A stretch of DNA of 64,000 nucleotides from Cryptomeria japonica (Eukaryota > Streptophyta > Pinopsida > Cupressales > Cupressaceae), in assembly GCF_030272615.1 (NCBI RefSeq), contig NC_081413.1:722699649-722763648 (forward strand). Direction: 5' to 3'. Each line of letters opens with the position of its first letter. Position 1 is the first letter of the stretch. The notes under the pieces are model-generated. The model was not told the origin of the DNA. It worked only from the letters and a program-made list of their open reading frames with translations, and ran no database searches. Shown in pieces: positions 1-11,302 of the stretch. The position numbers and the translations under genes are program-made.

Positions 1-1009
1 TTCTTCCATGGCATCTATCGTGCTCATCTCTTGAGTCACCGTTAAGGCATCCAGATTGAGATAGCATTTCTGAAGTATTTGCAGGCGTGGGAGTAGAACC
101 AGTTGAAGTTCCTGCAAATCTCGTGTCCAGTTGCTAATCTCTAACTCTATTCTTGCAGACTGGATATGAAACTGGTGAACGGTTTGCCCATAAGCGGTAA
201 AGGAATCATATGGCGGCTTGAAGGTGCTTATGTATATCTGCAAGTCAGATTGTAGTTTTTCCTTCTGTACAAGCACATCATCACAGAAGAGATGGGGTTG
301 GCAAATCTTACTAAGTAGTAGATTCCCCTCATCCAAAGCATCCCTTATATCTTTTTGAGCTTTTTACAGATCGGACCGGAGCTCATTTAACTTCTTCACC
401 AAGGTAGTGTTTAGAGCCTTTTGATGCTTCTTTTCTGCACTGGCTTCAGCCACTTCTTCCAAGCTTTGCACCTGGTCCTCTACAACTGTGCATAAGAGTT
501 TCAGTTGTGCTAGAGAGGAATCGGTACTAGGAAGATTGGTACCGGGTATCCAACTAGTGAGTGTTTCTACTGCAGTTTGAATAATATCCTCCTCCTTTTT
601 CCTCCTTAGATTTTCCAGTCGCTCTTGGGCAACCTTGATGCTTTGGAGCAACTCCATTTCACTTGCAGATTGGAGGTCAATGGGACTGGCAATGTCAGCT
701 GGTTTAGCCTGACTACCGGTTGCCATTGGGATCTCTACCTGCATGCTCTTTGCCACTGCTTCCTTGTCCTTGGATTTTTGCTTGTCTTCTTGTGCCTTCT
801 TTTGCTCCTCCTCTTCTTGCTTTCTTTTCTCTTCTTCTCTCTTCCTCTCTTCTTCTTTCCGCTTCTCTTCTTCTTCATCCTTTTTCTTTTTCTCCTCTTC
901 TTTTCTCTTTTCCTCTTCATCTGCCTGTTTCTTCTTTTATGCTTCCTGTTGCTTCTTTTCCTCTTCAGCCTGCTTCTCCTTTCCTGCTTCTTCTGATGGT
1001 GTACCTTGA

Positions 1010-1399
1010 GTAAAATTTTCACCATCTAAGGCATCAACATCAATGGGGTCCATTTGTTTTGTGACCGGTTCTCCTTCACTGTTATACACCTCATCCGGTT
1101 TGCCAGTTTCCGGTTCTTGCTCAACTTTCCTGTTGGCTTCAGCCACTTGATGCATCTTTAGAGCTTCTTGAGCATGAGTATGTGTATCTTTTACCACTTC
1201 ATGAGTAACATTTTCACCATCGAAGGCGTCAACATCAATGGGGTCCATTTGTTCTGTGACCGGTTCTCCTTCACTGTTATACACCTCATCCGGTTTGCCA
1301 GTTTCCGGTTCTTGCTCAGCTTTCATGTTGGCTTCAGCCACTTGATGCATCTTTAGAACTTCTTGAGCATGAGTATGTGTATCTTTTACCACTTCATGA
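1010..1399 (-). repeat. Tandem duplication of a 195-bp coding unit in ORF2
   Basis: Two adjacent copies (about 1010-1204 and 1205-1399) are offset by 195 bp, exactly 65 codons. Each encodes a unit running from HEVVKDTHTHAQE through MDPIDVDA. The copies differ at a few residues and the frame is preserved, as expected for a duplication that arose while the frame was still translated. Confidence 0.9.
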
Positions 1400-2561
1400 A
1401 CCTTTCCTTCCAGTAACAGGAGTCTTCTTCTTCTCATGAAGAAGAGGCCTTTGTATTTATTCATAACTTCAAAAAGTTCTAAATTCGATACATCAGGAAA
1501 ATATTGTGCAAATATTTCCTCCCTCATTTCCTGTTCCTTTTCTATGGAAATGTGCCATTTATTATCTAAAGAATTGAATAAAGAATCAGGTGCATCAGAT
1601 CCAATTTCTGATGGCGACCAGTAATAAGCACATAAATAATTAGTGATTTCCCGCTCAACTTCTTTTTTCTCACTATCGGAAAAATCATCAAAGTATTCTT
1701 TCAAATCACTAAGCAATTTTCTTCTAATATTCTTAATAGTTCTTTGACAATGTGTCAAAGGTTTGTAGGAGGAAATATCAATATTTACCAGTGCAAATGT
1801 TGCCGGTTCATTGCTTGTTGCCTTTGTCTTCTTCCTTGTTTGCCTAGTCTTCTTAGGCTATTCTTCAGACACAATTTCTTCTGAGTCTAGTGTGGTGTCT
1901 TTTGTCTTCCACTTCCTCTCAAATACCTTGGTGGGAGCAGCTTCAAGTTTCTTCTTTGTCAGTGACCGCTTAGTCACTTTGGGACTTGCTGCAGTAACCG
2001 GTGCCGATACAGATGGCACTTCCTTTGCCTTCTTTGTTGAAGGTTCTTTAACCGGTTTCACCCTTTCCAAATAGGTGTCGGTTCTCTTTTTCTTCGGATC
2101 AAGGGGTGAGGAGATTAGGGTAGAGGCATACCCATCCAGCATATCATACATTACCTCATAGCCCATAGGCTCCACTTCTTCCTGTCTGGGCTCAATGGCC
2201 TCCATTATGCATTCATCCACTTTGATGTTAAAGCAGATGTCCTCTTCATATTTCTTGACAATGTCACTGGATATCCTCACCCTTAGGCTCATCTTACTTG
2301 TGAACTCATCAAAATACTTGTTCAGGACTTCAGGGTAACTGGTTCCAACTGTTTGCAGGCTTTCTTTGATTTGTTTCGTAACCGGTTGGTCAGCAGACCA
2401 CTGAATATCTCCAACTCCTGGAAAGTAACCTTGGAAGTAGAAGAACAACCCAACCAATAGTTGTCCAAACTTAAATCTCAATGCATTATCCTATTTGATC
2501 AACTTGAGGTTCAACAGAAGTTGTCTTTGCATACAAGTGCACATATCAAATGATGCATCTT

Positions 2562-2566
2562 CCTTG
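2562..2566. repeat. Target site duplication CCTTG, left of Copia-1
   Basis: CCTTG lies immediately outside the left LTR and matches 10257-10261 outside the right LTR. A 5-bp duplication is normal for LTR-retrotransposon integration. Confidence 0.93.
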
Positions 2567-4026
2567 TGTAAAGTTCCGAAGCCAATAGCTAACAAGATGA
2601 GAGGGGGGGGTGAATCATACAAACTTGATCTTCAATAAAATCAATAGATTCAACCTCGATAACTTATACTTCAACAATATAACCAAAAACTGCTAAAGAT
2701 GCTAACTCATAAACACATAATCATCATAACACATATAACACCATATTTAACATGGAACCCAAATAGGGAAAAACCACTGTGGGATTTTGGACCCACTAAG
2801 AAATATACTCTTCTAAAGTATGCTCGGTTAAAAGCAAATCCTGTTAAAGATTACAAACACATTGCTAGATGTGACTCGGCTAAAGGATTTCCCTCATATC
2901 TGTTAGGATATTCACTTTGCTAGAAGTGACCTTGTCAAAGGATTTCAAACACTCAATTAGAATGTTACCTTGCTAAAGGATTTACAAATAAGACTGTTAG
3001 GTCCACTCGGTTAAGAGATTTTCTGTCACTTTACAAAATAACAGTAATAAAAATATATCTGCAACTTCACATCTAAAATGCTAAAGCAGATTCTTATTTG
3101 CTCAACACTATCTAGTCATAGGACTTATCTTGTCCCTCTGTTGGGCTCCCTACTCTGTTATTCAAACAAGTCTTCAAGCTTCTGTGCTCGGTAATCACTA
3201 TGTAGCATCCCTATGCTTACACTTGCCCGCATGCATTGTTCATCAATAATTTCTTATTTATAAACAATTTGCTAACTGATGAATCTCATTGATCACATTT
3301 CCCATAATCAATCATAGCCATCAGATCTTCAATCTTGACTAGGTTTAATGTATCCTTCGATCTGAAAAATGTTTTACTTCGCCTAGGAACTTGCATTCCA
3401 TTCTGGGAACTTGTGCTAGGTTTAAGCGGTTCAATCTGTGCTGTAGATCTAGCTCCTAAATTTTCAAAGCCGTAGATCCTTAACAAATTTCTTGCACGTC
3501 ATATCAATCATTTAATCAACTCCAACTAATCAGCTTCCTTCATTAAATAACGCTTTCATTCCTTCAATATTGTTTGTCATAACTCAGTTGCAACTCGGTA
3601 AATACTAAACTTCACTCGGTAGACATTTCGCCTTCATTAACCAATATCGATAACCTTAGGGTTTACCGACTAGGTTCCTTAGGGTTTACCGACTAGGTTC
3701 TTTGCTCGGTGACATAGTATAGTATTAACCTTACAATCAACAACATATGTAGGATATCAAAACAATCTAAACATCATGATCTCATCATTGTCTAACTCGG
3801 TAATAGTTGCCCATTGAATAACTTATTTCTCCCCTTATTCATCACATTATTTCTGTGTCTTTTACCGACATCTTAATTCTCTTCAAATCAATCTTCTTAA
3901 GATATGGCAATATTATACTGAATCAAAATATCAATTTCTTGACATCAATGACAAAATAACGTTATAAAGATAGTTATCATCCTTCTTCAGTTATATCAAT
4001 AATCTCCTTCTATTGAAATGCCAACA
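2567..4026 (-). repeat. Copia-1 3' LTR
   Basis: The LTR begins TGTAAAG and ends CCAACA on the plus strand (TGTTGG...TTTACA on the coding strand). It contains a G-run near 2606, a paired-hairpin motif near 2750-2797, and a 66-codon minus-strand frame (3486-3286) that is also present, longer, in the other LTR. A TATAAAT-like box on the minus strand lies near 3250. Confidence 0.94.
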
Positions 4027-4040
4027 ATCTCCCCCTTTGG
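4027..4040 (-). other. Copia-1 polypurine tract
   Basis: On the minus strand this reads CCAAAGGGGGAGAT directly before the 3' LTR. It is the expected primer for plus-strand DNA synthesis. Confidence 0.88.
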
Positions 4041-4550
4041 CATTGATGGCAATACCAACTTTTAAATGGTAATACCAACAAGATATTCAAATTGATTCGG
4101 ATTCAGATTGTTGTGGAGACTTCTCCTGTTATCCTTGAGCTGTTTTCTTCTTCTGAAGTCTTGTAGGCTTACTCCCTCTTTCCCTGATCTTGTATTTAGT
4201 CTTCTCCCTTTTTTAGTAATCTTCTCCCCCTATCATTAGTCTTATGTTATCTTCTTCATTTAGGGCTTTACCATTTAGTCTTCTCCCCCTTTGACAACAA
4301 TGCCAAAAAGTAAAAGAACTAAATCATGAACTCTTCTGTTGTGAAGTGCCTGCTTTTGTTGAGTTACACATACAAATGTAACATTTAAAACTCGATCAAA
4401 GCAATCTTTCCTTCAATACTATTTCCTGTATCCTGTTCCCTGTTCACGTTCCTGCACACCTTTAGAAAACTTCCTAAAGTGTGTAAATCAGCATCAATCC
4501 ACACATAATATTCTGTAGATTCATCAAATTGATGGTTTCACCGAACTCTG

Positions 4551-7500
4551 TCAGTGAGTAGAAGATAGGGGTAGGACACCTAACTTGCTTCGGAGATACT
4601 CAAAAGTGTCTCTTGGTAGTGGCTTTTTGAAGATGTCTGCAATTTGCTCCTTTGTGCTAACATATTCCAGCACAACTTTCTTTTCTTGAACTTCTTCTCT
4701 AAGATAATGATACTTGATAGAAATATGTTTGTCTTAGAGTGCATTACCGGATTCTTTGAAATGTTAATGGCACTCATATTATCACATAATATAGTTACTG
4801 GCTCGATAACCTTTTCTTTTATACCTTCCAACAGTTGTTTTATCCATGCTATATTAGTGCAATTCAATGCTGCAACAACATATTCAACTTTTGTTGTTGA
4901 CTGTGAAATACATCCTTGTTTCTTTCTAAGCCAACTCACTAGTCTTTCTCCTAAAAAGAAAGCTCCTCCACTTGTGCTTTTCCTGTCATCAATGTTGCCT
5001 GCCCAATCAGCATCAATATAAACTTTTAAATCAAAATCATTTCTCTTTTCATATACTAAGCCATAATCTTCAGTGCCTCTCAGGTATCTGAAAATTCTCT
5101 TGATTGCTGTCATATGGGTTTCTTTGGGATCTTCAGCGAATCTTGCAACAATACCTACTACATGTGCTATATCCGGTCTACTATGCAAAGCATATTGTAA
5201 CTTTCCAATCATGGATCGATAAAGTGTCTCATCAACAGATGCAGATTCATCATTCTTTGATAGTTTACAGTTGGTAGTCATAGGAGTACTTACTAGTTTT
5301 GAATCCTCCATTCCAAATCTCTTCAAGATTTCCTTTATGTACTTAGATTGAGTAATGAAAATCTCATCTTTCATTTGTAGTATCTGTAAACCTATAAAAT
5401 ACTTTATCTCACCGATTAGTGACATCTCAAATTTTTTGCACATTTCATTACCAAAGTTTTTGCATAGAGAATCATTTCCACAAAATATAATGTCATCAAC
5501 AAATATGGTTGAGATCAGTATTTCATTGTCTTCATCATTCTTCATGTACATATTGTTGTTTTCACTTGTTCCTTATAAAACCAATCTTGATTAAGTAAGA
5601 GTGCAATCTCTCATACCATGCTCTAGGTGCTTGTTTTAGACCATATAAAGCTTTGTTCAATTTAAATACTTGATCTTTATTCTTGTCTTCAACAAATCCT
5701 TCAGGTTGTTCAATATAAACTTCTTCTTCTAGTATACCATTCAAAAATGCAAATTTGACATCCATTTGATATACCTTGAAATTTTTGAAAGCAGCATATG
5801 CCAACAATGTTCTTACTCCTTCAAGTCTAGCCACAGGTGCAAAGGTCTCGCCATAATCTATTCCTTCTTCTTGAGCATATCCTTTGCAAACTAGTCTTGC
5901 TTTATTTTGAATGACCTCACCTTTTTCATTTAGCTTGTTTCTAAAAATCCACTTTGTACCGATTATATTTTTGTCCTTCGATCTTGGGACCAGTGTCCAT
6001 GTGTCATTCTTGATTTGATCAATCTCTTCTGTCATAGCATTTACCCAATCTTCACTGTTAAATGCCTCTTTTACTATTCTCGGTTCAAATCCAGATATCA
6101 GACATGTGTTTAGTCTCAGTTTGTTCCTTGTCATCACTGGATCATCCTTATCTCCTATAATTTGACTTGATGCATGATTCCTTCTGACATATTTGGCTAA
6201 TACAGGCTCGGTAGGCTCGGTATGATCTTCTTCATCACTCGGTAACTTGATATTCTCTTCATTTTCTTCAGTAACTCTCTCGGTAGGACTTGTCAGTTGA
6301 ACATAGACAAATTCTTCATAATCTTCTGGTTCCTTGGAATTTCCTTCATCATTTATTTCTACAAATTCATCAATTTTCACATTTGCACTTTCTACTATTT
6401 TGTTAGATGATTTGATCAGACATTTAAATGCTTTGCTTCTAGAAGAATAACCTAGAAATGTTCCTTCTTCACTTTTCTGATCAAACTTTCCATTTCTGTC
6501 ATCTTTGTGTACATAGCATCTACTTCCAAAGATTTTAAAGTAACTTACATTAGGTTTCTTGTCATACCAGATTTCATATGGTGTCTTCAAAGTTCCTTTC
6601 TTCAGTTGTACTCGGTTTAGGGTGTAAACAGTAGTGCTTATTGCTTCTCTCCAAAAATTTTGTGGCACTCTCTTTTCAATCATTAGGGTTCTGGCACAAT
6701 CCACAATAGATCTGTTTCTTCTCTCAGCTATCCCATTTTGTTGTGGAGTTCTCGGTGCAGAGACTTGTCTTTTTATACCATGATCATTGCAGAATAAGTT
6801 AAATTCATTAGAGGTGAACTCTCCTCCTCTATCAGATCTAAGACATTTCAGTTGTCTTCCTATTTCATTTTCAACTCTTGCCTTGTACCATTTAAACATT
6901 TGAAAGGCTTCTGATTTTTCTTTTAAAAACATAACTGACATCATCCTTGAATAATCATCCACAAATAATATGAAATATTTATCACCATAATAACTCTGAA
7001 CTTTTATAGGACCACAAAGATCAGTATGCACAAGATCTAAAATTCCCTTAGAAGTGTAGGACTTACTTGTAAAGCTTGATCTTGTCATCTTACCCATCTG
7101 GCATCCTCTGCATATAGCATTCTCAAGTTTATCCAAACTCAGTAGACCTCTTACTCAGTGCTTCTTACTTATTTTGATCAGATTATCAAAATTTACATGA
7201 CAAAACCTTTTATGCCATAACCAGGTATCATCTATCTTTGCATAAAGACACTTGTTCTGAGTTGAGTCAAGGTGAAATGTGTTACCTTTTGTTTGAGTCC
7301 CGGTAGCTGCTAACTTTCCATGCTTGTCATGAACTTTGACAATTCCTTTCTGAAATTCTATTCGGTAACCTGTGTTGTTTAGTTGTGCTACACTCAACAA
7401 ATTGTATTTCAAACCTTCAACCCAATAAACATCATCACATTTTGCATTGTCAAGAAGTGCGATAGAGCCTTTACCTTTTACTGGACATGGTGCATCATTA

Positions 7501-8735
7501 CCAAATCTTACATAGCCTCCATCATAATCTTCTAATTTAACAAATTTGTGTTTATCACCTGTCATGTGATGTGAGCATCCACTATCTATGATCCAAGAAT
7601 CATTATTATTTATGTGAGATATTAAGGCTTTTTCTTCATACCTTTCTTCATCGGATCCATCCTTAATAGCCACATAAACAACTTCCTCTATGTCTATTTC
7701 ATCAGATTTATCATCATTGGATTCCTCATCTACAATTAGGCATGTCTTTCTATCTCTCCTTCTGAAATCTCGGTATCCTCTGTAGTGATTGTCTTTCTGT
7801 CTATCATCTCGGTATTCTCTCTTTTCACTAGATTCTTTGTCAGGGCAGTTAGAGGCCATATGTCCTATTTTATCACAATTGAAACATTTCAAAGGTAGCT
7901 TTCCTTTATAATTACCTTTGCCTCTTAGTAACCTCCTGGCCAACAATGCTTCAAACTCTTCTTGCTTTCTGATTTCCTCATACAGTTTGTGCATTTCTTC
8001 CATGTTCTTACAAAATCTTTCACTTGCTCCACTGTGATTCCCTTCAGAATACTTACTCATTCTATCATTGTAATCATTAGTTTCACCAAGATGAAAAGAA
8101 TTGAATGTAGATTCAACTTTATTTACCGAAGACCCACTGTTATCAAAATTACTTAACTCAAATGCATGTAGCTTACCGATAGTAGCATCTAAAGAAACTG
8201 GCATGTTAGGTACAGACCTCAATTCATTGATTGTAGAGACTCGGATTGCATAAGCAGGTAGAAGGGTTCTCAATAACTTACTTGTGACATCCTTCTCTTC
8301 AATAGTTCCTCCCGCTCCTTTGATTTGATTGACAATTTCCTTTAGTCTTGTACTATACTGGGTTATGTTCTCTCCTTCATTCATCCTCATAGATTCAAGT
8401 TGTCCTCTTAAACTGTCCACTTTTGCTCTTTGTACATGTTCATCACCACCACAAATAGATATAAGCTTAGACCACATTGCCTTTGTATCAATACAGCCTT
8501 CTAGATCATTAAACTCAGAGTTGGTCAATGCTGATGATATTTCAATCATTGCTTGAGTGTGTTCTTGCTTCGCCCTTACCTCTTCCATAGTCATCGGGTA
8601 GGTGATCAGTGCAACAGAATCATTCTCTAGATAGTATGTAGCATATTCTCCAATTCCTGATAGGTGCGGCTTCATCCTTTTTTGCCATGTGGAAAAACTT
8701 GACTTGTTCAGCTTTGGGGCATCCCTCTTATACAT
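4551..8735 (-). pseudogene. Copia-1 gag-pol polyprotein (damaged)
   Basis: The frame starts at the ATG at 8735 in a Gag of the UBN2 type. A zinc knuckle CFNCDKIGHMASNC follows at about residues 282-295. The protease active site IIDSGCSHH is near residue 380 and the GAG-pre-integrase region ends near residue 526. An in-frame TGA at 7155-7157 cuts that region, and the same frame then resumes from 7154. The integrase triad is visible as [16 protein letters not shown] and GIAERRNR. The reverse transcriptase contains [12 protein letters not shown] and FVDD. A frame change near 5565-5580, consistent with one extra A, moves the reading to the frame ending at 4580. A second frame change in the RNase H region (near 4720) moves the true C-terminus to a stop at 4551. 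The catalytic motifs look preserved, so decay is recent. Confidence 0.93.
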
Positions 8736-8785
8736 CTTCGGATCTTAACTCAAGCACCTTCAAACTTTTCTTCCGGAGTCCAAAC

Positions 8786-8796
8786 CTCTGATACCA
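8786..8796 (-). other. Copia-1 primer binding site (initiator Met tRNA)
   Basis: The minus strand reads TGGTATCAGAG two bases inside the 5' LTR. This is the standard complement of the 3' end of plant initiator-Met tRNA. Confidence 0.92.
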
Positions 8797-8798
8797 AT

Positions 8799-10256
8799 TG
8801 TAAAGTTTTGATGCCAATAACTAACAAGATGAGAGGGGGGGATGAATCATACAAACTTAATCTTCAATAAAATCAACAGATTCAACCTCGGTAACTTATA
8901 CTTCAACAATATAACCGAAAACTGCTAAACATGCTAACTCATAAACACATAATCATCATAACACATATAACACCAGATTTAACGTGGAAACCCAAATAGG
9001 GAAAAACCACTGTGGGATTTCGGACCCACTAAGAAATATACTCTTCTAGAGTATGCTCGGTTAAAAGCAAATCCTATTAAAGATTACAAACACATTGCTA
9101 GATGTGACCCGGTTAAAGGATTTCCCTCAGATCTGTTAGGATCTTCACTTTGTTAGAAGTGACCTTGTCAAAGGATTTCAAACTCTCAATTAGAATGTTA
9201 CCTTGCTAAAGGATTTACAAATAAGGTTGTTACGTCCAATCGGTTAAGAGATTTTTTGTCACTTTACAAAATAACAGTAATAAAAATATATTTGCAACTT
9301 CACATCTAAAATGCTAAAGCAGATTCTTATTTGCTCAACACTATCTAGTCATAGGACTTATCTTGTCCCTCTGTTGGGCTCCCTACTCTGTTATTCAAAT
9401 AGGTCTTCAAGCTTCTGTGCTCGGTAATCACTATGTAGCATACCTGTGCTTACACTTGCTCGCATGCATTGTTCATCAATAATTTCTTATTTATAAACAA
9501 TTTGCTAACCGTTGAATCTCCTTGATCACATTTCCCATAATCAATCATAGCCATCAGATCTTCAATCTTGACGAGGTTCAATGTATCCTTCGATCTGAAA
9601 AATGTTTTACTTCGCCTAGGAACTTGCATGCCATTCTTGGAACTTGTGCTAGGTTTAAGTTGTTCAATCTGTGTTGTAGATCTAGCTCCTGAATTTTCAA
9701 AGCCGTAGATCCTTAACAAATTTCTTGCACGTCATATCAATCATTTAATCAACTCTAGCCAATCAGCTTCCTTCATTAAATAACGCTTTCATTCCTTCAA
9801 TGTTGTCTGTCATAACTCGGTTGCAACTTGGTAAATACTAAACTTCACTCGGTAGACATTCTGCCTTCATTAATCGATATCGATAACCTTAGGGTTTACC
9901 GACTAGGTTCATTAGGGTTTACCGTCTAGGTTCTTTGCTCGGTGACATAGCATAGTATTAACCTTACAATCAACAACATATGTAGGATATCAAAACAATC
10001 TAAACATCATGATCTCATCATTGTCTAACTCGGTAATAGTTGCCCATTGAATAACTTATTTCTCCCCTTATTCATCACATTCTTTCTGTGTCTTTTACCA
10101 ACATCTTAATTCTCTTCAAATCAATCTTCTCAAGATATGGCAACATCATACTGAATCAAAATATCAATTTCTTGACATCAATGACAAAATAATGTTATAA
10201 AGATAGTTATCATCCTTCTTCAGTTATATCAATAATCTCTTATTGAAATGCCAACA
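8799..10256 (-). repeat. Copia-1 5' LTR (promoter LTR)
   Basis: This is the partner of 2567-4026. A TATAAATA-like box on the minus strand lies at about 9487-9494. An 89-codon minus-strand frame (9719-9450) starts upstream of this box; the 3' LTR has a 66-codon version. Its meaning is unknown and it may be chance. The paired-hairpin motif is at 8984-9029. Confidence 0.94.
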
Positions 10257-10261
10257 CCTTG
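10257..10261. repeat. Target site duplication CCTTG, right of Copia-1
   Basis: Matches 2562-2566. Reading ORF2 across one copy keeps its frame: the AAG codon at the duplication continues as the GAA GAT codons on the other side. Confidence 0.93.
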
Positions 10262-10863
10262 ATCATCCTGTAAGCGCCATTTACCGCTGCAACAGAGACA
10301 GAGTTAATTCTGCTAGCAGAGAAAGTACAGTAACCTATCACCATGCAGGCATACTTGACCAGATCGTCCTTGATTGAATTGATAGTCATTCCACGTGAGT
10401 CACTCACTGAACCGGTGAGCTTGGTCATTTTGGTCTTGATGATCTTCCTCAGGGCTGGCACTTCACTGACGTTGCAGAAACCAGTGATGGCATGAATAGC
10501 TTCCGGTGTGATGTCATGTGTTCTCTCAAGATACATTTTATCACCATGAACTCTGCTCAGAATGATTTGGATGTGATCATCTGTGAAATCTTCAAGGAAA
10601 TAAACTGCATTGTTAAGCTTCTTCTTTTCCAAGATGCTATACTCCGATTTGATCTTTTTATCCTTCCCATTGAATAGACCTAGCTGAGAATGGATTGTGA
10701 GCGATCCCAGGTCTTCAATTTTATAGTCAATGTAATCGGAAATGCCTTCCTCGACAATGACACCAGCGGGTACTAAGGATAGGGCATTATATTTTTCTTT
10801 TTGTTGGATGAAATCTACTGAATCAATGGGTGCACTAGAACTAGAGTGTGATGCAGAAGCCAT
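10257..10863 (-). pseudogene. Element A ORF2, N-terminal part
   Basis: The frame begins with ATG at 10863 (context ATCATGGC, favourable for plants) and runs about 202 codons to the Copia-1 insertion. It then continues in frame at 2566. The N-terminus is Ser-rich (MASASHSSSS). The body includes HDITPEAIHAITGF, a helical region, and SRINSVSVAAVNGAYRM. There is no signal peptide. The tract ITPEAIHAITG recalls the 'ITxEAIxxxTGL' wording of plant transposon-associated proteins, but no function can be assigned. Confidence 0.75.
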
Positions 10864-11302
10864 GATAAAATAGAAAACTCAAGAAATACCTTTCAGAAAT
10901 CGAGAATTAGGCTTGCTAATTCCACTTCTCCATACACTACGTCGGTTGTTGAATCATCACTTTGAGTTCTTCTCTTGACCGTTTGATATTAGCTTCTGAA
11001 TCTTCTTCAGGGTTTCGAAATTTCTTTGAATTGCAACACAAATCGCCTTTCGTCGCTCTGCACTTAAAAACTTCTTCACTCAAACTGATAAGTGAAAAAT
11101 GACTTCAAAGTTCCTTTTAAACATATTCCTCACCTACCATAATAAATGCTCCACCATTAGGGCGTAAACCCTATTTTGCCTTTTACCATTTCTGGTCTTC
11201 TGCCAATCTGACAGGTATCACATACCGGTTAAGGCCTTTCACCGGTATAGACTAGGGGTTCGAAACATTTCACCATTTGCTCCCCCTGAGCTATTATGAT
11301 GC
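10864..11302 (-). promoter_or_regulatory. ORF1-ORF2 spacer of element A, possible internal leader
   Basis: This 440-bp non-coding interval separates the two minus-strand ORFs. On the minus strand a TTTAAAAGG box lies at about 11122-11134, some 260 nt before the ORF2 ATG, followed by an AT-rich leader. It could be an internal promoter or an intron of a genomic transcript. Neither is demonstrated. Confidence 0.3.

Larger units (their letters stand above)
1..2566 (-). pseudogene. Element A ORF2, distal part (Lys/Glu-rich protein, open to window edge)
   Basis: This continues the reading frame that starts at 10863 after the Copia-1 insertion. All pieces (2566-2494, 2481-1861, 1758-940, 756-367 and 363-1) lie in one frame, broken only by stop codons at 2491 (TAG), 1858 (TAG), 937 (TAA) and 364 (TAA). 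After the last stop the frame stays open to base 1, so the product exceeds about 1,050 codons. Visible features are a hydrophobic, aromatic segment with LLVGLFFYFQ (about 2465-2430), a basic Lys/Thr-rich stretch near 2000-1800, a 65-residue tandem duplication (about 1400-1010), and a long Glu/Lys/Arg-rich run (960-780) expected to form a charged helix or coiled coil. I do not recognise the family with confidence. It is reminiscent of proteins annotated as 'putative plant transposon protein', but that is only an impression. Confidence 0.7.
2567..10256 (-). mobile_element. Copia-1: near-complete Ty1/copia LTR retrotransposon, 7.69 kb
   Basis: Two LTRs of about 1.46 kb (2567-4026 and 8799-10256) flank a gag-pol frame on the minus strand in the order gag, protease, integrase, reverse transcriptase, RNase H; integrase before reverse transcriptase defines Ty1/copia. 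A Met-tRNA primer site, a polypurine tract and the CCTTG target duplication are all present. The LTRs have only scattered differences, so insertion was not ancient. Pol carries one premature stop and two frame changes, so it is no longer autonomous. It interrupts ORF2 of element A. Confidence 0.96.

Noticed and set aside
625-1025. Plus-strand Leu/Phe/Ser-rich open frames
   Set aside because: They are the complement of the Glu/Lys-rich coding run of ORF2 and have no independent support.
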